From the NCBI GenBank assembly GCA_009602725.1, contig WELB01000220.1, positions 194,784 to 228,101 of the forward strand: DNA of 33,318 nucleotides, in the 5' to 3' direction. Below the pieces are notes generated by a model that worked only from the letters and a program-made list of their open reading frames with translations, did no database searches and was not told the DNA's origin. Below are positions 1-8,560 of the stretch, one piece after another. Positions within the stretch are counted from its first letter, which is position 1. Every line of letters begins with the position of its first letter. Made by a program: the position numbers and the translations under genes. The stretch is from Spirogloea muscicola. Taxonomy: Eukaryota; Streptophyta; Zygnematophyceae; Spirogloeales; Spirogloeaceae.

Positions 1-80
1 GGGCTGGCGCCTGCCGGCGGCCTCATGCCGCCGGCGGCGGCGGGCGGCGTCGGCGGCGGCGGCGGCGATGGCGGCGGTAC
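1..80. repeat. GC-rich trinucleotide tract
   Basis: A GGC/GCC-type trinucleotide tract that would encode mostly Gly or Ala in the open frames. Similar tracts occur near 21560-21830 and at the right edge (33300-33318). I see no gene here; it may be the edge of one outside the window. Confidence 0.6.
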
Positions 81-119
81 AACATATGAATGCCGCTACT
101 TTTCCAATTTAGCGCGCCC

Positions 120-345
120 TCAAGCTTGTGCCTGGCAGCGGAATAAAGCGGAAGCCCTCAAAAAGAAGAAGTGGCACTCCCAATGGGGGCAAAGGGCTGC
201 GAAAAGCCAGCCCAAAAAGAATTCACAAAGGTTCAGAGGGGCCTAAGAGCGGTGAGCAGCTACAAAGGGGCCTGAGGATGCAATGGTAAAACAGGGGGAG
301 GATGGATCACTCAATAAGTACGAGTGAGGAGCCTCAGATCCGACA
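120..345 (-). mobile_element. Family C RLE retroelement, 3' end and tail
   Basis: Read on the minus strand this is the last few codons of a family C endonuclease ORF, a stop codon and a 3' UTR. It matches the plus-strand segment 20225-20395 closely. The stop sits beside a perfect stem (TCACTC/GAGTGA at 307-312 and 322-327, 9-nt loop). The tail has a second hairpin of the GGGCTG...CAGCCC type (194-213). Everything upstream of the last codons is missing, which fits 5' truncation during target-primed reverse transcription. Confidence 0.7.
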
Positions 346-497
346 GACTAGCTGCCGGGAAAAGAGAGAAAGCAAGACTCGTCGATTGGAGGTCGATGGC
401 TGTGGTTGGCCAGCCCACGAGAAGGACAAGCAGCGGATTCGTGCTTGTGTCAGTCGCCTGGCCCGCCGTGTCGGGGACGGTGCCGCCTTCCCAGATG

Positions 498-1278
498 CCG
501 CCTTCCCTTCACTCTCCCGGACGAGGTATTCCGCAGTGCCGTCCACCGGCTCCTAGGCCTACCGCCGCCATGTCTCCAGGGTGTGCGTCAATATGAGTGT
601 GGCGAGCGCGGGGCCGAGCCTGGAGAGCTGGCTGCGCATGTTCTGCGCTGTTCCCACGGCGGAGAGCGGACAGCGGCCCACGACCGCCTCCGCGACGCGA
701 TGCATGGCATCCTGTTGGAGGCTGGCTTCTCCGTGGCAGCGGAGCACTCCGGCATCATGCCGATCCAGGAAAGGGCCGACGGTCTCCACGCCCGGCGTGT
801 GGACCTGGTGGCCACCCCACAGGCCGGCGGGCCACGTCTTTTCCAGGACGTGGTGACCACTGATGCCTACGACCGCTCACACCCAGCTCAATGTGCCACC
901 AAGGCTGGGTATGCGGTCGCCTGCGCTGCGCGGGCTAAAGAGCTGAAGTACGCAGACCATCCGCGGGAAGACGAGTTCTTGCCGTTGGCCATTGATACCC
1001 ATGGGGCGCTGGGCGCTCGGTGGCTCGAGCTGCTCACCCAGCTCGCCCGCCACACCATCGCCCGTCGCTTCCATGGGGAGCCGGTAGACTTTCCTGCAGC
1101 CGGGTCGCTGGCGCAAGTGTATCGAATGCGCCTGGCCGTCTCGCTGCAGAGGTCTATGGCCCGGGCGATGCACCTTCGTGCCGGCAGAGCCCTCGCTGCT
1201 GCCTCTGGCTCTGGCCAGAGGACCCACTTCAACGAGCCTAGCATCTCCGACCTGCGGCTGCTTAGCAGAGGTTACTGA
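498..1278 (+). pseudogene. C-terminal zinc finger plus restriction-like endonuclease domain of a non-LTR retrotransposon (family A)
   Basis: The frame is open for about 260 codons to TGA at 1276. In order: a helical stretch (LPDEVFRSAVHRLLG); a Cys/His finger region in which the first Cys of the usual CxC pair is Tyr (YECGERG) and HVLRC completes it; ATHD-type residues; then RVDLVATP, FQDVVTTD and KELKYADH. These correspond to the R/K-P-D-L, D and K positions of R2-type restriction-like endonucleases. A conserved block (PLAIDTHGALGARWLELL), a basic helix with SLQRS, and the terminus LLSRGY follow. The reverse transcriptase is absent. The copy is a dead 3' fragment, though the domain itself is nearly intact. 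The clade (R2, CRE, NeSL, or Dualen/RandI, known from green algae) cannot be told without the RT. Confidence 0.75.
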
Positions 1279-1398
1279 GTGATTCGTAGCTGCTTTGTGT
1301 CTGTTTCTTAGCGCTTCCCCTGGCCCCCTTCTCGTACTCTGTTCATTCTTTTTCGGGCTGGTTTTCCAGCCCCTATTCTCAATGGGCGAGCACTTTCT
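498..1398 (+). mobile_element. Family A RLE non-LTR retrotransposon, 5'-truncated copy
   Basis: The longest uninterrupted family A copy. It is flanked by CCCAGATG at 490-497 and again at 1399-1406, a target-site duplication. It contains the C-terminal endonuclease ORF (stop 1276-1278) and a 3' UTR with the hairpin GGGCTGG/CCAGCCC (1355-1372), ending GGGCGAGCACTTTCT with no poly(A). Loss of the 5' part and direct flanking repeats are hallmarks of target-primed reverse transcription. A second short copy follows at the same target (1408-1484). Confidence 0.8.
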
Positions 1399-1407
1399 CC
1401 CAGATGG

Positions 1408-1484
1408 CCCCCTTCTCGTACTACGTTCATTCTTTTTTGGGCTGGCTTTTCCAGCCCCTATCCTCAATGGGCGAGCACTTTCTT
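1408..1484 (+). mobile_element. Family A tail, 77-bp insertion with 9-bp target duplication
   Basis: Only the last 77 bases of family A are present: the C/T-rich run, hairpin GGGCTGG/CCAGCCC (1439-1457) and the end GGGCGAGCACTTTCTT. It is bounded by CCCAGATGG at 1399-1407 and 1485-1493. The same target word also flanks the preceding copy at its left end, so two insertions share one site. Confidence 0.85.
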
Positions 1485-1700
1485 CCCAGATGGGTATGCC
1501 GGCAGCCTATCTGTCATTTTTGCGACGTCGAGTGTCAGCTTGTCTGCAGCTCAGCCTCCTCCCCGGGGCCAGCGGCGTGGCTTCAGGCCCTCCCCATTGA
1601 TGACGCCCTCACTCTTTCCGATGAGGTATTTCGCACTGCCGTCCACCGGCTCCTGGGACGGCCGCCTCGGGTGTACACAGGTTTGGGTGTACACAGTCCC
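1485..1700 (+). pseudogene. Fragment of a family B endonuclease-region ORF
   Basis: After the duplicated target word, the frame reads a short helical block (MPAAYLSFLRRRVSACLQ) and then the linker and helix preceding the Cys finger (AAWLQALPIDDALTL, DEVFRTAVHRLLG). The first block is shared with 9587-9650. The frame then runs into unrelated sequence near 1680. It is the host element into which the two family A copies went. Confidence 0.6.
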
Positions 1701-1734
1701 TTACCAGCTCAAGGAGCTGCGGGCGTGGAAGTTG

Positions 1735-1905
1735 TGCGGCGTGTTCGAAACAAACGCGGCCAAATGGCCAATAAATTACAAAGGCAAGCACATCTGAAGA
1801 CCTACTTAACATTTAGCAAATTGACCCGCTCAGTAATCACGGGTCAAAACATGAAGGTCACTATCCGATGCCTGAATACTAGATGTCAGATATGAAGCCC
1901 GCGGG
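1735..1905 (-). mobile_element. Family B 3' tail
   Basis: On the minus strand: the end of the ORF, the stop-codon stem TTGACCCG/CGGGTCAA (1821-1828, 1840-1847) and the B tail with the GGCC-ATTT-GGCC palindrome. The same tail occurs at 1930-2040 (-), 9776-9880 (+) and 19916-20024 (+). Confidence 0.7.
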
Positions 1906-1929
1906 CGTGGGGGCTCGGCGATAGGAGGG

Positions 1930-2040
1930 ATCGTGTATTAGAAAGAAATGTAGGCCAAATGGCCAGGTACAAAGGCAAGCACATCTAAAAATCTACATAA
2001 CCTACAGCAGATTGACCCGCTCAATAACCACGGGTCAAAA
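1930..2040 (-). mobile_element. Second family B 3' tail
   Basis: A second minus-strand B tail with perfect stem TTGACCCG/CGGGTCAA (2012-2019, 2031-2038) around the stop codon, then the conserved 3' UTR, the GGCC-loop-GGCC palindrome and TAATACAC near the end. It lies head-to-tail with the copy at 1735-1905. Confidence 0.75.
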
Positions 2041-2059
2041 CCGGGCGATACAGCTACGA

Positions 2060-2528
2060 GAATTACGGCGGAATCAGCGGCCAGCGACAGGTCGCCCGCT
2101 CACGTCCAGCTGGCGATGCCGCTTCCGAGAAGGGACCGCGGCAATCAACGCGGCCGGGCTCGTGAGGTAGTGTGCACAATTCCGGATGTCATCAACAGCG
2201 ACATGCCGACATTTGACATGTAGCAGTGGCGGCAGGGCCGCCGCCGCCCGGAGACTGGGTTGCCGCAATCTGGAATACTCTACTGTCGGCTGGGAAGGTA
2301 GCCGCCACGTAAGCAACGCACTTTGTCCAGCCCTTCGCGAGCTCGTCGTGCCATTCCACAATCACAGACGGCCCCAATATGTCGATATTCCAAATAAATA
2401 AGGCATCGGTACTGCGCACGCCTGGCGCAAATCCGCCCGCGTGTGCTGGGCGCATGAGTCCGTGGATCCGCGTGGCTAGGCCACCGCGCCACGGGATCCG
2501 CTCACCTGCAAGGCCTTGACCGGGGGCC
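2060..2528 (-). pseudogene. Repeated ORF fragment of unknown family
   Basis: Read on the minus strand, this encodes a stretch containing GERIPWRGGLATRIHGL and then an EWHDELAKGW block. A diverged relative lies at 9926-10370 (-) with GEQIPWRGGLATRVRRL and LARRGREWLDKL, and another at 10640-10760. I do not recognise the protein. Being repeated and embedded among retroelements, it is probably part of a mobile element. Frames are broken in every copy. Confidence 0.4.
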
Positions 2529-2534
2529 CTTGCG

Positions 2535-2961
2535 AGTTCTTCCCGTTGGCCATCGACACACATGGGGCGCTGGGCGCTCGGTGGCTCGAGCTGCTCACCC
2601 AGCTCGCCCGCCACACCATCGCCCGGCGCTTCCATGGGGAGCCGGTTGACTTCCCTGCAGCCGGGTCGCTGGCGCAAGTGTATTGAATGCGCCTGGCCGT
2701 CTCGCTGCAGAGGTCCATGGCCCGGGCGCTGCACCTTCGTGCCGGCAGAGCCCTCGCTGCTGCCTCTGGCTCTGGCCAGGGGACCCACTTCCAGGAGCCC
2801 AGCATCTCTGATCTGCGGCTGCTTAGCAGGGGTTACTGAGTGTCTCGTAGCAGCTTTGTTTCTGTTACTAAGCGCTTCCCCTGGCCCCCTTCTCGTATTC
2901 TGTTCATTCTTTTTCGGGCTGGTTGTTCCAGCCCCTATTCTCAATGGGCGAGCACTTTCTT
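2535..2961 (+). mobile_element. Family A retroelement, 5'-truncated, with target duplication
   Basis: A 427-bp insertion flanked by CTTGCG (2529-2534 and 2962-2967). It begins inside the endonuclease domain at the FFPLAIDTHGALG block and ends GGGCGAGCACTTTCTT. The ORF has an internal TGA where other copies have an Arg or Leu codon after AQVY (near 2684), then continues to SRGY and the stop at 2837-2839. Hairpin GGGCTGG/CCAGCCC at 2916-2934. The duplicated segment at about 10740 has the corresponding empty site, so the insertion post-dates that duplication or is polymorphic between copies. Confidence 0.85.
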
Positions 2962-3869
2962 CTTGCGGGCTGTTGACCGAGGAAGCCACCCCGTGCCTCC
3001 CCCGCCGCAATGCGCACCGGCTTGCCCCCCCTTCGGAACGTAGCTCCTTCACCGATCCTTTAATATTAGCAGCCGCATTCTCTCCTTCACCACCTTATCG
3101 ATTATTTTCGGGCTGGCCTTTCACAGCCCTCGCTCCTCTTCTCATCACCTAATACACACTCAACTCCCCCTTTGGCCAGGTGTACATCTGTCAATGGTGC
3201 TTGCCTTTTGTACTTGGCCACTCAGGCCCTCCATCAATCAATAAACACCACTCCTTTAAGCTGGCCTCTCACAGCCACCTGTCAATTTGGAAGCGCTGAT
3301 TCCTTTGTCAGAGCACTTCTTATTCTTCAGTCTTGACCGTCTGGCCAGCCGGCCAGGACTGCTGGGGCCGTGTACTTGAGCACCCCAATGCTAGTTCACT
3401 TTAGAACCCCACTGCCAGTCCAAGCGCAGTCCGCTCCTGCGCCCGCCCCCCTTGCGTCCCACCCGGCTCAAGCAATCCAGCGCCCCAGGTACGTGCGCCC
3501 ACGCCCTCATGCAAGCGGCGTCGACAGTCGGTGTCCCTATGCTTGATGCTCTGCTTTGACAACAGTCTCGCAAGCAGTGGGGAGTTACGGTGCGCTTCGA
3601 CTAGCGATTGCTATGGTATTATGATCGTCTTCCGTATGCATGGGCTGCTAGCTCGACACACCTGGTGGCAGTGTCTATCGAGCTGTCAATGTTGAGGAGA
3701 TACCCAAACCTGAGGCCCTCAGTGTTGAAATGATACAAATTCATCTGCTCGATTATCAGCTGCAAGGTCGCTCCAGAAGCAATGCATCTGTCGCAGCAGT
3801 CCGAGTTGCATCCATTGCCACTTACCTTCTCAAGGGGCACAGTGATTGGCTTGGAGGCATTCTACAAAG

Positions 3870-4729
3870 ATGGCGACTCGAGTAATCTGCCTGGGGCTTC
3901 TGGCCATCCTGCTGGCATGCATGACACTGCTCGGTGAGTGCTCGGTGGCTGGCACATGCACGGAGATCATCAAGAGCAGAGTAGAGACACCTATGCCCTG
4001 CGGCATAACGTCGGCCAAGGCTGCCATTGTTAGTGTGCATATGGAACCTTGATAGGGGTCTTGTAGAGATCTCGGATAGCTTGCACTCTGAGGCCAAATG
4101 TTTGATCAGTGATGGGTAGGGCCAAGTGCAACAGCAGTGAAACGTACTTGGTGAACTATAGTATGGCTGGTAGAGAAGCACTTCTTTCCTACCCATTGCA
4201 GGTGGAATCAGCACGGTTGATGCTGCAAAAGGTGGCATCCATCATGGTGAGGCTCCAGACTCTAGCCACGTCGGACATGCAAATTGTCACCTGTTTCTTT
4301 GCTTAGCAATGAGATTATTCCTCCAGGAGTGCACATTGCAGCTCTTGATCAAATGCTTAATGTGTTACTTGATGGCTTGTATGGCTATGATCAGGTGGAG
4401 GCAAGAGTATGCCTGGCATGCACCTCACTCCCCACAATGGCACACGCAATGGGACCAAGTTAAAGGGAACTGCTCACAACGTGACCGCTGGACTCCCGCA
4501 CAACCATACTCTTTCCCATAAGCACCCAATTCGACCCAAGAATCGCACACTCCCCTTCAAACTACCTCAACACAATGTCACGGCTGGAGTCCGCAGAAAT
4601 CACACACTTCCACTCAATCACACACTGGTACCTCCTAAAAACCACACAGTTCCCTTAAATCACACTCATGGCAAGAAGACTGTGGAAGGAATGCATCATG
4701 GAGGCAAGAAAGGAGGCAAGCGTGGTTAG
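3870..4729 (+). CDS. Small secreted protein, rich in N-glycosylation sequons and histidine (copy 1)
   Basis: Three exons are proposed: 3870-3933, 4202-4246 and 4395-4729, giving 147 residues. Both introns are GT-AG with GTGAGT/GTGAGG donors, and both split a Gly codon in phase 1. Residues 1-21 form a typical signal peptide (MATRVICLGLLAILLACM...). Exon 2 is a short Gly-rich linker. Exon 3 holds ten N-x-T sequons (NGT, NVT, NHT, NRT) within about 75 residues, spaced by His, Pro and Leu, and ends in a basic Gly/Lys tail (GGKKGGKRG). There is no Cys after the signal peptide. I do not recognise the family. A heavily glycosylated wall, mucilage or surface protein, possibly metal-binding, is inference only. 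The duplicated copy keeps the same exon borders, which supports the model. Confidence 0.6.
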
Positions 4730-5575
4730 GGCAGCGTATACCAAGCAACTGTCAACACCTCAACTCATCGCATCCTTTAGTCTTTGTTTGGTCGTGATGC
4801 ATGTGTGCCGCATCTAGATTGTGAACAACGCATCTCTGTTGTGTCTTTCACAAGGCACTTGTGTGCCGCTGACAATCTCGTTGGCACGAGAGACTTTGCG
4901 TGTTATTTCCAGTCAGACTTGAAAGTGAGTCATGCACTTGACTAATTCATGCACACGAAGAGAAGCTATCCCCATACAGCAGCTTGCCAGATTGTAGGAT
5001 CCTGCACTGTGAGAGTTGTACCGAAGATCTTGCACCGAAGAGATTGTATCTTGTTGTGCAGTGATCTAGGAAAGTTAGGATCAAAACTAGCTTACATGGC
5101 AGGTAATTGAGGTGACTGTTTATTTGCATGTTACACATCTGCTGTCTACGTGTTTGTACATGTCCTGTGTAAGTAAAGAATCATGACATGTGAAGGGACA
5201 CATTTTGCTATTGATGACAACTATCGACTACTTTTATCACAAACGTAGCGCCTGTCACTCTAACTTATTAGCCAAACATGCTGCCTTTACCAATCTAGAA
5301 TAATACATGTTGAAGTCCTTCGAGAGGTTCGACCAACGTGTCTACTATCTACGCAAAATCCATATGTGCAGCAGTCCTGAATTTACAAAGAGGACGTCGG
5401 AAAGGCGTGCCCCATGGACACAGTCGGATGCTGATGGTGGGCAGGCTTGACGGGCATGACAAGGTTGAAAGGGACTGCCATTGCATCTGACTTCTGCGAG
5501 CTCAATAACTTGCAAAAGCAAAATTACACATAAATATATGAAGACTACTCATAACTTGTCAATTTACAGAAGTCC
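4730..5575. other. 3' flank of the secreted-protein gene
   Basis: AT-richer sequence with no convincing ORF, conserved in order with 12330-13190 in the duplicated copy. It probably contains the 3' UTR of the gene at 3870-4729. Confidence 0.4.
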
Positions 5576-5742
5576 TGCAAATGGAGACGAAGAGAACATT
5601 CTGATATGGCCTTTGCCATGCTCGACTAGCACCTACTACTCCGGCTTTGCTTCATCAAGTAGTGTGTATTTACATCCATCTTCAATGCCGTCCTTCAAAA
5701 ATTTTGCGAGCATGGAGCTCGACTTCCTCTTTAAGTACCTGT
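5576..5742 (+). other. Conserved segment of the duplication, possible exon
   Basis: An open stretch reading DEENILIWPLP...STSTYY matches 13196-13350 in the other copy, where most differences are substitutions that keep the frame. It follows an AG-like junction. The other copy continues the homology into sequence that in this copy has been displaced to 7570-7795 by the inserted LTR element and other insertions. The strand and coding status are uncertain. Confidence 0.3.
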
Positions 5743-5820
5743 TGTAGAGAACCTCGCCCTACACACGCAGTCAGGGTGAGCAGTCCTTATTGAGTTCGGC
5801 TGTAGGGGGTTTAGGGACCA
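5743..5820 (-). repeat. 3' LTR of the short LTR element
   Basis: This 78-bp repeat is the downstream LTR on the minus strand. It interrupts a stretch that is continuous in the other duplication copy (near 13350). Confidence 0.7.
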
Positions 5821-5847
5821 GAGAGGTCAACGGTGGGTTGCCGAGAA

Positions 5848-5883
5848 GCGTCTGACTCGTCAAGAGCTTGACGAGTCAGACGC
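5848..5883. repeat. Perfect 17-bp inverted repeat, 2-nt spacer
   Basis: Arms 5848-5864 and 5867-5883 are exact reverse complements with only AG between them. It lies next to the 3' LTR, inside the element. Confidence 0.85.
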
Positions 5884-5991
5884 AGTCCTGCAGCCCGCAC
5901 TCCAGAAGCAATCAAGGCAGCCAACGCATCAGCGCCGCGCATGTTGCGACTCACAGGGTCCACAACACTAAGCCGTCCAGGGTGAGGCGGC

Positions 5992-6437
5992 TCAGCGGAA
6001 GCGCCGGGTGCGGAGTCATCCTTGCGCAGTGTGTCAGCAACGACCAACGCCAGATTGACCGACTGATCCTTGAGGACCACTTGCTGTGTTCGCTTCTTTT
6101 GAGGTGTGGCTTGAGCCTGCAGCCTTTGTGTGGTAAGGTCCGTCGCAGGCAGTGGCTGCTGCGGGGCAAGCCCTTGAGGGGCACGCCGAGCTGGGAGCCG
6201 AAGGCCACGAGGGCTTGTCGGCTGGGGAGGTGCAGCGCATGGCCTTCCTCACGCAGGATCTGGCAGCAGCCCAGCCTACGACGGACCTTACCACACAAGA
6301 CTGCTCAAGCCACACCTCAAAAGAAGCCAACGCAGCAAGTGGTCCTCAAGGATCAGTCGGTCAACCTGGCGTTGGTCGTTGCTGGCTCACTGCGCAAAGA
6401 TGACTCCGCACCCGGCGCTTTCGCTGAGCCGCCTCAC
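5992..6437. repeat. Long foldback inside the LTR element
   Basis: The arm 5992-6162 is the reverse complement of 6263-6437 with scattered mismatches. The roughly 100-nt loop contains a further short pairing (CAAGCCCT/AGGGCTTG). Each arm encodes the same peptide in opposite orientations (KDQSVNLALVVA), so the inversion duplicated part of an old element ORF. A transcript would form a long double-stranded RNA. Confidence 0.8.
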
Positions 6438-6571
6438 GGACCAATGTCTGGCAAGCACTATCTTTAACAGCAAAAGGTCAGGCCGGCATATCAGGGTGAT
6501 CCTTGCATCATCAGCGGCGAGCACAATAAGTGACAAGCACGATGGATGCAAGACCGCCTCTGATACCAGAT

Positions 6572-6649
6572 TGTAGAGAACCTCGCCCTACACACGCAAT
6601 TAGGGTAAGCAGTCCTTACTGTGTTCAGCTGTAGGGGGTTTAGGGACCA
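6572..6649 (-). repeat. 5' LTR of the short LTR element
   Basis: 78 bp, matching 5743-5820 at 72 of 78 positions. The primer-binding site is at 6557-6568, just inside it. Confidence 0.7.
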
Positions 6650-6890
6650 ACCCACTACACAGGGAAAGCACTAGCGCATCGGCGCAGCGGAAGAAAGGCC
6701 CTGTGGCGCCGCCGTCCGGCGGCGACTCAACCTCCTGGGCGCAGGCCGGCGCAGCAGGCCCCGCAGCAGAGTGCGGCGGCGGCTGCGGTGGTGAGCAGCG
6801 GCAAGGCTGCTGCTGGGCTTCACCGCTTCGAACTCCTGTCGAACATCAGCCCCAAGGCTAATGATGCTTCTCCGTGCCACCCCCCCTCCA
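6650..6890. other. GC-rich spacer between inserted elements
   Basis: GC-rich sequence with a perfect hairpin (CGCCGCCG/CGGCGGCG, near 6710-6727). There is a minus-strand ORF (6671-6970) of low complexity that I do not regard as a gene. Confidence 0.35.
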
Positions 6891-6894
6891 GGTA

Positions 6895-7010
6895 AGGCGT
6901 GTGTATTAAGAGATGGGGAGGCCATGTGTGGCCAAGTACGAAGGCAAGCACATTGACAAATGCACGTCACCTGCTGCTAAGCCGACCCGCTCAGTAACCA
7001 CGAGTCAGCA
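6895..7010 (-). mobile_element. Family B-related 3' tail (subfamily B')
   Basis: Minus-strand tail with the stop-codon stem GACTCG/CGGGTC (6984-6989, 7001-7006; one T-G wobble when read on the coding strand) and the palindrome GGCC-ACACAT-GGCC. It matches 19180-19310 on the plus strand. Confidence 0.7.
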
Positions 7011-7111
7011 CATAGAGGTCGCTAACTGATGCTCGAATACCGGATGGCAATCGACAAGCTCTCGAACTACCAGCCAAGGCTCGACCAGCTTTCTAATGAC
7101 CAGGGGTGTGA

Positions 7112-7200
7112 GCTTCCCCTGGCGCCCTTCTCGTACTTGGTTTATTCTTTTTTGGGCTGGCTTTTCCAGCCCCTATCCTCAATGGGCGAGCTCTTTCTTT
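7112..7200 (+). mobile_element. Family A tail fragment
   Basis: Contains the C/T-rich run, hairpin GGGCTGG/CCAGCCC (7154-7172) and GGGCGAGCTCTTTCTT. No target duplication is evident. Confidence 0.7.
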
Positions 7201-7284
7201 CAAGCGGGTCGCCCCATGGCCCGCCATGCAGCAGGCCAAAGGTCCTCCCTGGAACGGGCAGATCCTGGCGAGGGGTATTTTAGG

Positions 7285-7426
7285 GGGTTAGCAGGGGTTA
7301 CTGAGTGTCTCGTAGCAGCTTTGTTTCTGTTACTTAGCGCTTCCCCTGGCCCCCTTCTCGTACTCTGTTCATTCTATTTCGGGCTGGTTGTTCCAGCCCC
7401 TATTATCAATGGGCGAGCACTTTCTC
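7285..7426 (+). mobile_element. Family A tail, 142-bp insertion with 9-bp target duplication
   Basis: Starts just upstream of the stop codon and runs through hairpin 7381-7399 to GGGCGAGCACTTTCTC. TATTTTAGG flanks it at 7276-7284 and 7427-7435. Confidence 0.9.
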
Positions 7427-7569
7427 TATTTTAGGACAGGCGGGGCCCCGCACCAGGGCGGGCCACTTGCCCGGCCAGCCAGCCCGCCACCTGGCGGGCC
7501 ACTTAGCCCAAATAGTCGGTCATGTAACCACAAACGAGCCGTGTGGCTAAACCAAACGGCCGGTTCATG

Positions 7570-7795
7570 CACCTGTTGCAAGAACAGTGTCTGGACTCCC
7601 ATGAGTACTGTCTCTTGACAGTCAGATAGCGTCATACGGCAATGCATCCTGTCTATAGAAGTGGCCTAGAGCTTGATAGGTCCGTCAATGCCATCATTTA
7701 GGACACGAGCTGTTGCTGCATCTCAACCTCTGAAAGCAGAGCATGCATTGAGTCGACCAGTGTGCATTTGAGCTGCTAGTGATATAAGTATCTAC
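7570..7795. repeat. Segmental duplication, copy 1 (right part)
   Basis: Resumes homology with 13350-13480 of copy 2, including the shared words GTCAGATAG, CATACGGCA and AGTCGACCAGTGTGCATTTGA. It was separated from 5742 by the LTR element and the tails at 6650-7440. Confidence 0.75.
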
Positions 7796-8560
7796 AACGA
7801 CCAGAATACTGGCTATTTCTTGACGTACTTGTCATAGTAAATAAGACTTATCAGCCTAGCTGCTGCATAAGGTCAGCTTAGGAGCGTCTCAGCACAGGAG
7901 CCTACCACGCCCAGCTCGAGGACTGAGATTAAGGGCTATTGGCTTAACAAAGGCACTAGCATGCATGCTGACTTCGCCAGCAAGAAGCTGTGCCACAGTG
8001 GTCTCTGTGGCTGCAGGTGCGCAGATGGTGGTGCAGGCAGAGCGCATGGTGGCGGACCCAGGAAAGGCAACAATATATGAAGAGTCTAGGAAGATACTTA
8101 CACATAAGAGAGAGCTGCTAAGCGAGAAACTCTGTAAGCGAGCACATTGTATGCAAGTTGCCCCAAGCTCCCGCGTCATGCACATGCGCCAATGCAGAGG
8201 CCCCAAGCTGCTGATAAGCTATGTGATAATGTCATAGACTCACGAAGATAGTCTGCCGAGCCTGTCTAATCACAATCCACTTTGCTTGCCCAGCATCGAG
8301 TGTCGCGCCTCCCAGAATTATATTGGAATTGCCCTTCTGGCTCCGCATATACTTTCTCCCTTACTTGGACTGAGCGGTTCGTTTGCGGATGCCTATCGAC
8401 CTTGCAAGTCTACTGCTGCTGCGGATCGTTGCAACCACACGGTTTTGAGCAGAGAAGCAGGAGCCCTGTAGTAGTGCAGAAGGAGGTCCGGCTGCTTACA
8501 CGATGAGTCCAAACAAGACGCGGCACTAAGTTTGGATTTGCTGCTGGTTGCCATGGCACC
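7796..8560. other. Mostly non-coding, one weak candidate exon
   Basis: No recognised gene. A possible plus-strand exon lies at 8017-8133, between a CTGCAG acceptor and a GTAAGC donor. It encodes 38 charged residues including ADPGKATIYEESRKILTHK. Nothing recognisable joins to it, so it is a weak candidate only. Confidence 0.25.

Larger units (their letters stand above)
2968..5745. repeat. Segmental duplication, copy 1 (left part)
   Basis: This block aligns in direct orientation with about 10748-13350, in the same order: GAGGAAGCCACCCC-type sequence, the B-like tail with GGCC-ACTCA-GGCC, a GC-rich promoter-like stretch, the secreted-protein gene and about 1 kb of 3' flank. The offset is about 7.6 kb. 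Similarity looks high but imperfect, with indels. Homology resumes at 7570-7795 after inserted elements, and weaker homology extends left to about 2060 (against about 9900). Confidence 0.8.
5743..6649 (-). mobile_element. Short LTR element resembling a TRIM, minus orientation
   Basis: Two 78-bp direct repeats (5743-5820 and 6572-6649, about 92% identical, 6 differences) start TG and end CA on the minus strand. Three bases inside the 5' LTR lies TGGTATCAGAGG (minus strand, 6557-6568), one base off the primer-binding site TGGTATCAGAGC that pairs with initiator tRNA-Met in plant LTR elements. The internal 751 bp encodes no recognisable gag or pol. No clear polypurine tract or 5-bp target duplication is visible; the sequences next to each end (CCTGT and ACCCA) do not match. 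The length fits a terminal-repeat retrotransposon in miniature. Confidence 0.7.

Noticed and set aside
334-546. Minus-strand ORF across the left retroelement
   Set aside because: Shadow of the plus-strand endonuclease frame; only its last codons (324-345) belong to the family C end.
498-1398. DNA transposon with terminal inverted repeats
   Set aside because: The inverted motifs are internal hairpins present at only one end, and copies differ in 5' truncation, which fits target-primed reverse transcription.
877-1467. 196-residue minus-strand ORF
   Set aside because: Antisense of the family A endonuclease and its tail repeats; GC-rich third positions keep it open.
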